Below, piece by piece: positions 23,809 through 32,798 of a DNA stretch of 64,000 bases. Below the pieces are notes generated by a model. The model had not been told where the DNA came from, searched no databases, and saw nothing but the letters and a program-made list of their open reading frames with translations. Each line of letters begins with the position of its first letter. The first letter of the stretch is position 1. This DNA comes from CAYSPT01 sp964432985 (GTDB lineage: Bacteria > Muiribacteriota > CAYSPT01): contig CAYSPT010000019.1 in the NCBI GenBank assembly GCA_964432985.1, positions 17,971 to 81,970 of the forward strand, read 5' to 3'. The position numbers were made by a program, and so were the translations under genes.

Positions 23809-24052
23809 GATAATTACCTCCCATACGCTCCAATAGTAAGATAATCCGTTTACCCCGCTCGTTGCCGCCGTGAGGACGGTTACCGGTGAAAGAAGCGGAT
23901 TCATGGTACCACCCGGCGCCGGTCCAGTCAAAAGACGTTTGCTAAGCATGGTAAATTAACATTCATGTGAATAATGGCTGGAACTTTTTCTCCTGATACT
24001 ATATTCTTAATTATGGATATTCAAATCGCACAACTGATTGAGGTGGAGAACG

Positions 24053-25033
24053 GTGAAGAAGATAGAGTCCCTTGTTGACGATCTGCTGAAACGGAAGATT
24101 TCCAGAAAACAGTTCTTGAAGATGTGTATGACCGGAGCGGCGTCTCTCACTGCCGGAAGTATTCTGGGGCACCATCCGGCCCTGGCGGAAGAAACATTTA
24201 CCGGGCGGCCGAAATCCACGGTCAAGGGAGTCCACGATCTGGTGGCGGCCGAGGGAAACGATCCATACCTGATGACGGTTGAAGCCATCAAGGTTTTCGG
24301 GGGGATGGAAAAATTCGTCAAAAAAGGCGACGTGGTTGTCATCAAGCCCAATATCGCCTGGGACCGCACTCCCGAGCAAGCCGCCAACACCAATCCCAGG
24401 GTAGTGGTGGCACTGATCGACCTGTGTTTCAAGGCGGGTGCAAAAAGGGTCAACGTGTTTGACAACACCTGCAACAGTGCCCGGGCCTGTTACAAGAACA
24501 GCGGAATATCCGAAGCAGCCAAAAAAGCGGGAGCCAGGGTGTTCTTCATCGACGAGTGGAACGTGGTAAAGGCGGCGTTCAAGTACAAAAGCCCAATGGA
24601 AGGCTGGCCTATCCTGAAAGATGCCGTGAAGTGCGATACCTTCATCAATGTACCCGTTTTGAAACATCACCGGTTGGCCAGGCTGACCATTTCCCAGAAG
24701 AATCTCATGGGTATCTGTACGGGCAGCCGGGGGAAGATCCACGGCGGTATCGGCCGCAAACTGGTGGACATCACCGATTTCATCAGCCCTGACCTGACGG
24801 TCATCGATGCGTACCGTGTCCTGGTGCGGGGAGGCCCTGTAGGCGGCAACCTCAAAGACGTCGAGAATGTGAAAACGGTCATGGTGGCGACCGATTCGAC
24901 GCTGGCCGACACCTATGCGGCCCGCCTGATCGGTGTCGATCCCATGGCGCTGCCCAATCTCGTAAGCGCCAAAGAGCGCAAGTTCGGCTCCATGGATGTT
25001 AAAAACGCCGATATTTCAAAGATCAAGATCTGA
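24053..25033 (+). CDS. DUF362 protein with Tat-like leader
   Basis: DUF362-family protein of 326 residues from GTG 24053 (AGGTGGAG just upstream). The leader 'KRKISRKQFLKMCMTGAAS' resembles a Tat signal with an RK pair in place of RR. Family marks include 'GDVVVIKPNIAWDRTPEQAANTNP', shown here as the KPN...NTNP pattern, and 'VFDNTCNSARACY'. DUF362 proteins are usually encoded beside ferredoxin-like genes, as here: the next gene, 11 bases on, is a polyferredoxin. I infer an extracytoplasmic redox or metal-cluster partner; the biochemical role is unknown. Confidence 0.8.
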   Translation: MKKIESLVDDLLKRKISRKQFLKMCMTGAASLTAGSILGHHPALAEETFTGRPKSTVKGVHDLVAAEGNDPYLMTVEAIKVFGGMEKFVKKGDVVVIKPNIAWDRTPEQAANTNPRVVVALIDLCFKAGAKRVNVFDNTCNSARACYKNSGISEAAKKAGARVFFIDEWNVVKAAFKYKSPMEGWPILKDAVKCDTFINVPVLKHHRLARLTISQKNLMGICTGSRGKIHGGIGRKLVDITDFISPDLTVIDAYRVLVRGGPVGGNLKDVENVKTVMVATDSTLADTYAARLIGVDPMALPNLVSAKERKFGSMDVKNADISKIKI

Positions 25034-25044
25034 ACCGGGTCCCC

Positions 25045-26736
25045 GTGAAAAGGCTGGTACTGCTAAGAAGGTTTTCCCAGGCTGTGTTCCTGGCGCTGTT
25101 CGTGTACACTCTCTGGACGACGACTTATCCCCTCCAGGGATTGCTGCCCGCTGCCATCCTGTTCAAAGCTGATCCCCTGATTATGATCATGACCTCACTC
25201 AGCACCCGGGTGCTTCTTCCCGGAATCTTTATCGGTCTCGGTTTTATTGCTGCTACGGCGGTGTTGGGACGTTTCTTCTGCGGATGGGTGTGCCCCCTGG
25301 GCACGTTTATTGACATGGCCGGTTCACTGGGAAGGTTTGTTCCCGGAGGAAGAAATAAACGGGGAAAACGTCCTGTCCAAACGGATGGGAAAAACCGGAA
25401 AACCTGTTTCCGGCTGCGATGGTCTAACCAGCTGCGCTGGTTTAAGTGGATCGTGCTCGGTCTCGTGTTCGTACTGGCGTGTCTCGGCATCCAGTTCGTG
25501 TGGGTCGTCGATCCCATCGTTATCGCCGGGCGGTTCGTGTCCCTCAACCTGGTTCCGGCGGTAACGTGGCTGTCAAACCGGCTTTTCATGGTGCTGGTCC
25601 GGGACTGGGGATTTGACGAGAAGGTGTACGATGCGTACCGGTTCCTGAAAGAAACGGTTCTCGGTGCCAAAGTGTACATGTTCGCCAGCGCCGGCCACAT
25701 CCTGGCTATCTTCGTAGCAATTACCGCCGTGTCTCTTTTCATGAAACGGCTATGGTGCCGGGCGTTCTGCCCGTTGGGCGCCGTGTACTCCGCTGCTGCA
25801 CAGCGGGCGTTTCTCGGCCGGGTGGTACAAGCGTGCAACGGCTGTGGACGCTGCGTCAAGACGTGCCGGATGGGTGCCATCGAAGACGGATCACGCTGCC
25901 TGAAAGGCGAATGTGTCCTTTGTATGGACTGCGTTTACATCTGCCCTCTGGACGATACGAAATTCTCGTGGCGCGGTGGAAAGGGTTCAACTACGATCGG
26001 GAATTCGTCGGGTGGGATCGAACCGGACAGTGTCAAACGGGGACAGGGTGATCTGTCCGTGAAAGACAATGGAAATCCCACCCCTGAGAGTAACACCGGG
26101 AAAAGCGATGGAATGACGAGACGCGAGTTCTTAGGGCTGGCCGCCGCATCTGTCGTCGTGCTGGGAGCGAAAAGCCGGGTTTTCGCCGCCGCTGATAAAC
26201 AGGGAGCGGGAAACGACACCTCCCAGGGCGTCATCCGTCCCCCCGGCGTGACGGACGAAGAGGTTTTTATGGACCGGTGCGTCCGGTGCGGCAACTGCAT
26301 GAAGGCCTGTCCCACCAACGCTTTGCAGCCGGTGTTTCTCCAGTCGGGCCTTCAGGGTATATGGACTCCGCGCCTGGTGCCCGAAATCGGCTACTGCGAG
26401 TACAACTGCACCATGTGCGGTACGGTCTGCCCCACCGGGGCGATCCCGTCTTTGCCCCTGAGTGAAAAGCAGAAGACAAAACTGGGGTTGGCACAGTTCG
26501 ATCATTCATTGTGCATTCCCTGGGCCGAGGGCAAGCAGTGTATCGTGTGCGAAGAGCACTGCCCGCTGCCGCAGAAGGCCATCAACCTGATCGAGGAAAA
26601 GATCGGGGACGTGGTCCTGCTTAAACCGTATATCGAAACCCGATTGTGTATCGGGTGCGGGCTGTGCCAGAACAAGTGCCCGGTGCGTCCGCTGCGGGCG
26701 GTCAGGGTGCAGAATCCTCTTCCAGATAAGATGTAA
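25045..26736 (+). CDS. NapH-NapG-like polyferredoxin fusion with internal Tat motif
   Basis: 563-residue membrane iron-sulfur protein. The N-terminal half resembles NapH/NosR: several membrane helices, 'FFCGWVCPLGTFID' and 'WCRAFCPLGAVYS', then two 4Fe-4S clusters ('CNGCGRCVKTCRMGAI', 'CVLCMDCVYICPLDD'). Residue 357 starts a second leader-like stretch, 'MTRREFLGLAAASVVVLG', a textbook twin-arginine motif inside the protein. The C-terminal half resembles MauM/NapG with four more clusters ('CVRCGNCMKACPTNAL', 'CEYNCTMCGTVCPTGAI', 'CIVCEEHCPLPQKAI', 'CIGCGLCQNKCPVRPL'). A likely role is quinol-linked electron transfer to an exported partner, perhaps the DUF362 protein. Its last 35 bases overlap the convergent recQ gene. 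Confidence 0.85.
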   Translation: MKRLVLLRRFSQAVFLALFVYTLWTTTYPLQGLLPAAILFKADPLIMIMTSLSTRVLLPGIFIGLGFIAATAVLGRFFCGWVCPLGTFIDMAGSLGRFVPGGRNKRGKRPVQTDGKNRKTCFRLRWSNQLRWFKWIVLGLVFVLACLGIQFVWVVDPIVIAGRFVSLNLVPAVTWLSNRLFMVLVRDWGFDEKVYDAYRFLKETVLGAKVYMFASAGHILAIFVAITAVSLFMKRLWCRAFCPLGAVYSAAAQRAFLGRVVQACNGCGRCVKTCRMGAIEDGSRCLKGECVLCMDCVYICPLDDTKFSWRGGKGSTTIGNSSGGIEPDSVKRGQGDLSVKDNGNPTPESNTGKSDGMTRREFLGLAAASVVVLGAKSRVFAAADKQGAGNDTSQGVIRPPGVTDEEVFMDRCVRCGNCMKACPTNALQPVFLQSGLQGIWTPRLVPEIGYCEYNCTMCGTVCPTGAIPSLPLSEKQKTKLGLAQFDHSLCIPWAEGKQCIVCEEHCPLPQKAINLIEEKIGDVVLLKPYIETRLCIGCGLCQNKCPVRPLRAVRVQNPLPDKM

Positions 26737-28636
26737 TTACTTCGGTAAACGGCTCCCAGTACCGCTCAAGTTTCCGCTCGCCAACTCCGTACACGGAAGT
26801 GAAATCTTCCCGGGTGAGTGGTTTGATGAGTGCCATGTCTTTCAGGGAGCGGTCACCGAAAATAATGAAAGGCGGCACGCCTTTTTCCGCCGCTAGTTCG
26901 CGGCGCTTTTCACGCAGCCGCTTGAACAGCTCGCGGTCGATTCCGGCCCATTCTTCCTCCCGTTTTTTCCGACGTTTTTTGGCGATCTCCTTCTTCTTTT
27001 TCGTCACCAGCGGTTTGGCCAGGGCCGGGATGGTAGTTCCCTTCAGCAAATCGCGCCCGTCCTGGGTCAGGGCAAGTGATTGATATTCAGTGTCCCGCCG
27101 AAGGAATCCCTGTCCCACCAGTTGCTCTATCATGAACCGGATGAAGAACAGGGTCTCAGAGGACATGAGTCCGAAGGTGGACAACTCGTGGTGCCGGTTG
27201 TTTTTTAGCCGCTCCGTCGAACTTCCCTTCAACACCGAGGCAATGTAACCGGCGCCGAAGCCGAAGGGCTCACCGTAGTTGACCCGGTAGACGCACGAGA
27301 GCACTTTCTGCCCCATGGTTAGTGGGTCTTCTACCATCTCCACTTCACCCAGGCAGTAGTCGCAGGCATCGCATGATGCTGGCTCGTACTCCTGGCCGAA
27401 ATAGGTCACCACCTCCCGGTGCCGACAGCGGGGGCAGGAGCAGAAATTGTACATGAAGCGGAGCTTCTCAAGCATGGAATCCCGGTTGGGAGATTCATCA
27501 AGAAACGAGCTGTGGGTGTGAAAGTCACCGCCGCCGTACAGCAGGTAGCAGTGTGACGGCAGCCCGTCGCGGCCGGCGCGGCCGGTTTCCTGCTGGTAGT
27601 GCTCGATGGTTTTGGGCATGGCGGCGTGAAGCACGAACCGGATATTGGACCGGTCGATACCCATACCGAAGGCGATGGTGGCCACCACGATGTCCACCTC
27701 TTCGCTGATAAACCGCTCCTGGTTGAGATGACGGTCCCGGTCAGAGAGGCCGGCGTGGTAGGGAACGTTTTTGATATCCAGGGACGTGAGCTCGACCGAT
27801 ACCCGGTCGACATCCTTGCGCCGCAGGCAGTAGATGATCCCGGGTTCTTCGGGATGCCGTTTGAGGATATCGGTTATTTGCTTGATGAGATTGGCCCGCA
27901 TGGCCACCCGGTAAATCAGGTTGGGACGGTCCACCGGACCGATGTGCAGGTCGGGGGACTCGAGTTTAAGCTGCTGCACGATGTCCCGCTGCACCGGTGT
28001 GGTGGCCGTTGCGGTAAAAGCATGAACACTCACTGCCCCAAAAACGTTCTTGATGATGTCCAGGTGACGGTAATCCGCTCTGAAATCATGTCCCCAGTGG
28101 CTGATACAGTGCGCTTCATCGATAACGAAAAACGAGACCTTCACCGACTGGAGCAGTTCGGTGGTGGATTCCATCACTAACCGCTCCGGGGAAATGTACA
28201 GCAGTTTAATCTCACCTGCACGCACCTGTTTGATGATCTCCCGGCGCTCCGTCACTTTCATGCTGGAGTTCAAGCAGGCGGCGGCGATGTCCATGTCCAC
28301 CAGTCCGTCGACCTGGTCTTTCATCAGGGAGATCAGCGGTGAAATGACCACCGCCATCCCTTCCATAAGCAGAGCGGGAAGCTGAAAACAGAGTGATTTA
28401 CCGCCCCCGGTAGGCAGCATGGTCAGGGAGTCTCTCGAGGACAGAACGGAGTTGATTGTTTCTTCCTGCAACAGCTGAAAAGAGGTGAATCCCCAGTATT
28501 TCTTCAGGATTTCGTACCACTGTTTGGGGCCTTCTTTTAATTGTTTGGTTTTTCCTATTAACTGTTTGGGTTTTCCTATTAACTGTTTGGGTTTTCCTAT
28601 TAACTGCTTGTTATTTGTTTCCATTTCCGTGTCCAC
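26702..28636 (-). CDS. recQ: RecQ-family ATP-dependent DNA helicase
   Basis: 3'-5' DNA helicase for recombination and fork repair. Motifs: Walker A 'TGGGKSLCFQLPAL', DEAH box 'VIDEAHCISHWGHDFR' (the aromatic loop is also present), 'FTATAT', 'AFGMGIDRSNIRFVLHAAMP' and 'QETGRAGRDG'. A RecQ zinc domain follows (CPRC...CDACDYC), then a winged helix, and near the C-terminus an HRDC-like domain ('LREKRRELAAEKGVPPFIIF'). The N-terminus is odd: four 7-residue repeats (KQLIGKP) encoded by 21-bp tandem repeats come before the usual 'WGFTSFQLLQEETI'. The start is GTG 28636 or ATG 28624. Confidence 0.92.
   Translation of the reverse strand: MDTEMETNNKQLIGKPKQLIGKPKQLIGKTKQLKEGPKQWYEILKKYWGFTSFQLLQEETINSVLSSRDSLTMLPTGGGKSLCFQLPALLMEGMAVVISPLISLMKDQVDGLVDMDIAAACLNSSMKVTERREIIKQVRAGEIKLLYISPERLVMESTTELLQSVKVSFFVIDEAHCISHWGHDFRADYRHLDIIKNVFGAVSVHAFTATATTPVQRDIVQQLKLESPDLHIGPVDRPNLIYRVAMRANLIKQITDILKRHPEEPGIIYCLRRKDVDRVSVELTSLDIKNVPYHAGLSDRDRHLNQERFISEEVDIVVATIAFGMGIDRSNIRFVLHAAMPKTIEHYQQETGRAGRDGLPSHCYLLYGGGDFHTHSSFLDESPNRDSMLEKLRFMYNFCSCPRCRHREVVTYFGQEYEPASCDACDYCLGEVEMVEDPLTMGQKVLSCVYRVNYGEPFGFGAGYIASVLKGSSTERLKNNRHHELSTFGLMSSETLFFIRFMIEQLVGQGFLRRDTEYQSLALTQDGRDLLKGTTIPALAKPLVTKKKKEIAKKRRKKREEEWAGIDRELFKRLREKRRELAAEKGVPPFIIFGDRSLKDMALIKPLTREDFTSVYGVGERKLERYWEPFTEVITSYLEEDSAP
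28537..28613. repeat. 21-bp tandem repeat at the 5' end of recQ
   Basis: Units at 28537-28557, 28558-28578 and 28579-28599, plus a partial fourth. Units 2 and 3 are identical. On the minus strand they encode KQLIGKP heptapeptides. Confidence 0.92.
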
Positions 28637-28705
28637 GGTGACAGGTGGTCCTTCCCACCTTCGCCTCGCGACGAAGCCAAGTTCAGTTTCCGGGCTTAGG
28701 GTACA

Positions 28706-29647
28706 CTATTGTTGCTCTTCCTGGCTACCGGCAATCCCCCTGTCTTTTCTCAGTAGCCCCAACACCGGATTTCCCTGTGAACAGGGGATTCCGACCAGGC
28801 ACTTACCGCACACATCCGCCGAAAAGGCGGATCCTGCGGTTTCGCCGCAGGCGGAACCGGTTTGAACGGAGTCATCCGCCGAAAAGGCGGATCCTGCGGT
28901 TTCGCCGCAGGCGGAACCGGTTTGAACGGAGTCATCCGTTTTGCCCAGCGTCCGGTACCGTTTTTCGTTTTCTTGGCACATTTCACGGCACCGGTACCGG
29001 TCGAACCGGTCAGTGAAAAGCGCTTCATTGATACACCTGTCCACGCATTTTCCGCAGGAACCGTTGTGCCGGTACAGGCATAATGCATGGGCTTTGCGCT
29101 GGTTCGGAACAAGCATGGCGGAGGTAACAAGGCTGCCTATCCTGCCGCAGCAGCCACTGTCGGTAATGAGCATGTTGTTGAGACCGAAAGCTCCCAGGCC
29201 GGCGATATAGGCGGCATGGCGATGCGACCAGTCACTGACCAGTTTGTCCGGGTCGTAATTGTGGGTTGGAGGTATCGTGACGGTGGTAAACCCGGCCGTC
29301 TCAAGATGGTGTTTCAGATGGACTCCGATGTCGGATAGCAGCATGTTGGTTTCGATATAGGCCTGCGCCCACTGCCGGGACGCCGACGGTCCTTCTCTGT
29401 TGCTCCGGATGACCGTCTGCTCAAACGGCAGGAAAAACGTCACTACCGAGCACGCTTCCGGCAGCAGGTCAAACGGTGTCAGATGTGATGGTGATACGAC
29501 TCGTTTTAACTCGTCAAACAGCGGGTCTCGGGCCGAGGCAGCTTCTACCAGGACCGGCCGCCACCGGCTCTCCGGGCACTTCGCCCGGTAGAACCGTTCA
29601 ACAAACTGCTCGATCTCGTTGAGAATGTGATCCTTTGTTATATACAT
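28706..29647 (-). CDS. epoxyqueuosine-reductase-like iron-sulfur protein
   Basis: 4Fe-4S protein related to QueG and its uncharacterised homologs. 'GLGAFGLNNMLITDSGCCGRIGSLVTSAML' shows the family core (here only as the GLGxFGxNxxLIT...GRxGS pattern), and 'CGKCVDRCINEAL' is a ferredoxin motif. The second cluster region (CGKCLVGIPC) lies ~80 residues further on. Between them a perfect 20-residue duplication (DDSVQTGSACGETAGSAFSA twice) is encoded by a palindromic 60-bp repeat. Lack of the B12-type N-terminal segment and the altered spacing argue against a true QueG. The start at ATG 29647 has GAGG 8 bases upstream. It may be a reductase for an unknown substrate. Confidence 0.75.
   Translation of the reverse strand: MYITKDHILNEIEQFVERFYRAKCPESRWRPVLVEAASARDPLFDELKRVVSPSHLTPFDLLPEACSVVTFFLPFEQTVIRSNREGPSASRQWAQAYIETNMLLSDIGVHLKHHLETAGFTTVTIPPTHNYDPDKLVSDWSHRHAAYIAGLGAFGLNNMLITDSGCCGRIGSLVTSAMLVPNQRKAHALCLYRHNGSCGKCVDRCINEALFTDRFDRYRCREMCQENEKRYRTLGKTDDSVQTGSACGETAGSAFSADDSVQTGSACGETAGSAFSADVCGKCLVGIPCSQGNPVLGLLRKDRGIAGSQEEQQ
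28813..28932. repeat. two exact 60-bp copies of a palindromic element inside a CDS
   Basis: Copies at 28813-28872 and 28873-28932 are identical, and a third begins with CATCCG before diverging. Each copy holds two hairpins: CCGCC-gaaaa-GGCGG, then CCTGCGG-tttcg-CCGCAGG. The unit is in frame and adds 20 residues per copy. It resembles protein-coding palindromic elements more than a slipped codon repeat. Confidence 0.9.
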
Positions 29648-29732
29648 ACACATGTCCTCAAACCAATTATTTCACAGGCCATTCTACAGTCTCCACCCGG
29701 CAACTGGCAACGCAGATAGTAAACTAACCCCG

Positions 29733-29882
29733 TCCTCGCCCCAAACGCCAAAGCCTTCTCTGAGCAAGCGCCTTTGCGCAGCAAACAGCGCGGCGAACAC
29801 ACACACAGCCCTCCCATCCTCGCCCCAAACGCCAAAGCCCACTCTGAGCAAGCGCCTTGCAAAGCAACAGCGCCGCGAACAC
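29733..29882. repeat. two ~66-bp direct repeats spaced 84 bp
   Basis: Copies begin at 29733 and 29817 with TCCTCGCCCCAAACGCCAAA and both end near GCGAACAC. They differ at several bases. They lie in a non-coding gap after the QueG-like gene and resemble dispersed intergenic repeats; no gene is visible here. Confidence 0.75.
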
Positions 29883-29946
29883 AAAGTTCCGTAAATAAAT
29901 TCTACGGCGAGGCCACATTTCACGTGAGCTTGAATTTGAAATTGCC

Positions 29947-30092
29947 TTGATGAAAGGAGGTGTCTCTCGGAGGGAATGTAGTCTTTCTAGATGACATGGA
30001 TGTCATCTAGAAAGACGGGATCCCAAGCGGAGGCGCGCCAGGATGGCAAGCGCCGTGAGCGATTCCCGAAGAGAGATACCTCCTTCATCAAA
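29947..30092. repeat. nested inverted-repeat element (MITE-like or structured RNA)
   Basis: Outer arms of about 30 bases (29947-29977 and 30062-30092; TTGATGAA...GGAGGT...TCTCTC...GGGAAT pairing with only short mismatches) enclose a perfect 17-bp hairpin (29981-29997 with 30000-30016, two-base loop) and a smaller GGCGC/GCGCC stem (30032-30054). The whole could form a three-way junction. No ORF or clear target-site duplication is visible. Confidence 0.7.
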
Positions 30093-30230
30093 GAATGGTG
30101 CTGAAGACTCACCTGAAACCGGTGGCCGAGGCCGCTGCTTGACATCACCTGCCCCGACGTTTACAATTGCCTCGTTTGCTAAAACATAATAAACATACTA
30201 TTTCTATATCTTATGTAAAGGAGCGGTACC

Positions 30231-32789
30231 ATGAAACCCATTCAGACATTCACCGTAACCCCCCGCCTCCCCGAGAAACTGGCGAAATTGGAAGATCTTG
30301 CCTACAATCTGTGGTGGTGCTGGGATCCGGATGCAATCCAACTCTGGCGCAGGTTGAGCAACAATCTCTGGGAAGAGACGAATCACAACCCGGTGAAAAT
30401 GCTGGGGATGATATCCCAGGAACGTCTCGAGAAAAAGGCGGCGAATGAGGGTTTTCTTTCCCAGATGGACCGGGTATCCACTCGTCTGGAAGAGTATTTG
30501 AATGCAAAAACCTGGTACGATTTCACCTTCGGCAAGACCGACAGGAAGGTGGTCTGTTACTTCTCCGCCGAGTATGGTCTTACCGAGTGTCTCCCCATCT
30601 ATTCAGGCGGCCTGGGCATCCTGGCGGGTGACCATCTGAAATCAGCAAGCGACATGGGAATCCCCCTGGCAGCGATCGGTCTTCTGTACCAGGTCGGGTA
30701 TTTCCGGCAGCTTTTGACCGCTGACGGGTGGCAGGACGAGCGGTATCCAACCAATGATTTCTACAATATGCCTATCAAGGAGATTGTTGATGAACACGGT
30801 GAAGACGTACATATTCCCATTCCGTTTCCCGGTAGAATCGTCTACGCAAAGGTGTGGGTGGTCCGGGTAGGCCGGGTCTCCCTCTATCTGCTGGACACGA
30901 ACATCCCCGAGAACGATCCGGTTGACCGCCAGATAACCGGTCAGCTCTACGGCGGCGATATCGAGACCAGGATCCAGCAGGAGATTATTCTGGGTGTCGG
31001 TGGCATGCACACGCTGCGGAAACTGGGAATCCATTCCACTGTCTACCATATGAACGAGGGGCACTCCGCCTTCCTGGCGCTGGAGCGTATAAAAACCCAC
31101 ATGGAGCGGCACGACATGGATTTCCGAAGCGCCCTGGAAGCTACCAAGGCGGGCAATCTCTTCACCACCCACACCCCGGTACCGGCGGGAATCGATATCT
31201 TTCCCCGGGAACTCATGGAAAAGTATTTTGCCGAGTACGATGAGGCTTTCAACATTTCCTGGGAAGAGTTCCTGTCACTTGGCCGGCAGAACCAGATGGA
31301 TGCCGGAGAAGGTTTTTCCATGGCGGTGCTGGCCATGCGGCTTTCAACCTGCACCAACGGCGTCAGCGCTTTGCACGGCCGGGTTTCCAGGAAAATGTGG
31401 CAAAACATATGGCCGGGGGTGCCCGTCAACGAGGTGCCCATATCTCATGTAACCAACGGGGTGCATCACCCGTCATACCTCTCCTACGAAATGAGCACGC
31501 TGTACGACCGGTATCTCGGTCCACGCTGGCTCACCCACCCCGGGGATGAGACGATCTGGGAGCGGATCGACGAGATCCCCGGCGAAGAGCTCTGGCGCAC
31601 CCACGTGCGGCGACGGGAGCGGCTGGTGGGATTCAGCCGCAAGCGTCTCCAGCAGCAGCTTCAACAGCGGGGCGCTCTTCCAAGCGAGGTAGAAGCGGCC
31701 AAGACCGTCCTGGACCCCGAGGCGCTCACTATCGGCTTCGCCCGCCGTTTTGCCACTTACAAGCGGTCCACGCTTATTTTCAATGATCCCGACCGGCTGG
31801 AGCATATTCTATGCGATCCCGAGCGTCCGGTTCAGATTATTTTCGCCGGCAAGGCGCATCCCAAGGATATGCCGGGTAAGGAGCTCATACGGACGATTTT
31901 TCACCTGTCTCGCGAGGAACGGTTCCAACGCCACATTATCTTCCTGGAAGACTACAACACCACTATTGCCCGGTACATGGTGCAGGGAGTTGATGTCTGG
32001 CTCAACACCCCCCGGCGATTCGAAGAGGCCAGCGGCACCAGCGGGATGAAGTCATCGGCCAACGGTGTTTTAAACGTGAGCATCCTGGACGGTTGGTGGG
32101 ATGAAGCCTACTCGGCCGAAATAGGGTGGCCCATCGGTTCGCGGGACATCCTGTATGACGACCAGGAGTACCAGAATCGCATCGAAGCTCAGTGCCTGTA
32201 CGACATCCTGGAGCACGAAGTGGTCCCGCTGTTTTACGACCTGAGCCGTGACGGGCTTCCGCACCAGTGGATCGATCGGATGAAAGCGTCCATGCGAGCC
32301 ATATGCCCGGTTTTCAACACCAACCGCATGCTTAAGGAATACACGGAAAAGTTCTACACCAAGTGCAAGGAGCGGTACAGTGATCTGAACGAAAAGGATC
32401 GGGCACGGGCTATCGAGCTTTCGGAATGGAAGAAAAAGGTCAGGCACTGCTGGCCCGACCTGGTAATCGAGGATGTGGTTTCGAATACCGAGGGCGAGCT
32501 CAGTGTCGGGGACGACCTGGAAGTAACAGCGACGCTGTCACTTGGAGGGCTTGACTGTGATGACGTGCTGGTTCAGGCGTACGTCGGACTGGTGAATGCC
32601 AACGGGAGCATCGTCAACGGCAAAGCGATTGTTCTGGAGAGACAGAAGACCAAGGGGAAATCACATTGTTCCTATAAGGGTATCGCCCGTTGCGTAACCA
32701 GCGGCCGGCTTGGTTTTTCGGTACGGGTCATCCCCAGCCACGCCGACCTGGGTTGCCCGTTTGAGCTGCACCGTATCGAGTGGGCCTAG
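30231..32789 (+). CDS. glgP: alpha-glucan (glycogen/maltodextrin) phosphorylase
   Basis: PLP enzyme that releases glucose-1-phosphate from alpha-1,4-glucans. The N-terminus is the DUF3417 form ('LPEKLAKLEDLAYNLWWCWD'), typical of the short alpha-glucan phosphorylase family of anaerobes and archaea. Other marks: 'YFSAEYGLTECLPIYSGGLG', 'HMNEGHSAFLALERI', 'FTTHTPVPAGIDIFP', 'IGFARRFATYKRSTL' and the PLP-lysine segment 'SGTSGMKSSANGVLN'. A C-terminal ~100-residue tail is of the family type. AAAGGAG lies 8 bases before ATG. moaA starts 9 bases after its stop, perhaps only by co-transcription. Length 852 is normal for the subfamily. Confidence 0.95.
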   Translation: MKPIQTFTVTPRLPEKLAKLEDLAYNLWWCWDPDAIQLWRRLSNNLWEETNHNPVKMLGMISQERLEKKAANEGFLSQMDRVSTRLEEYLNAKTWYDFTFGKTDRKVVCYFSAEYGLTECLPIYSGGLGILAGDHLKSASDMGIPLAAIGLLYQVGYFRQLLTADGWQDERYPTNDFYNMPIKEIVDEHGEDVHIPIPFPGRIVYAKVWVVRVGRVSLYLLDTNIPENDPVDRQITGQLYGGDIETRIQQEIILGVGGMHTLRKLGIHSTVYHMNEGHSAFLALERIKTHMERHDMDFRSALEATKAGNLFTTHTPVPAGIDIFPRELMEKYFAEYDEAFNISWEEFLSLGRQNQMDAGEGFSMAVLAMRLSTCTNGVSALHGRVSRKMWQNIWPGVPVNEVPISHVTNGVHHPSYLSYEMSTLYDRYLGPRWLTHPGDETIWERIDEIPGEELWRTHVRRRERLVGFSRKRLQQQLQQRGALPSEVEAAKTVLDPEALTIGFARRFATYKRSTLIFNDPDRLEHILCDPERPVQIIFAGKAHPKDMPGKELIRTIFHLSREERFQRHIIFLEDYNTTIARYMVQGVDVWLNTPRRFEEASGTSGMKSSANGVLNVSILDGWWDEAYSAEIGWPIGSRDILYDDQEYQNRIEAQCLYDILEHEVVPLFYDLSRDGLPHQWIDRMKASMRAICPVFNTNRMLKEYTEKFYTKCKERYSDLNEKDRARAIELSEWKKKVRHCWPDLVIEDVVSNTEGELSVGDDLEVTATLSLGGLDCDDVLVQAYVGLVNANGSIVNGKAIVLERQKTKGKSHCSYKGIARCVTSGRLGFSVRVIPSHADLGCPFELHRIEWA

Positions 32790-32798
32790 AAAGCGGAT

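Noticed and set aside
28706..29647. Assignment as true epoxyqueuosine reductase QueG
   Set aside because: The spacing and order of iron-sulfur motifs differ, and the repeat insertion separates them; only a QueG-like relation is supportable.
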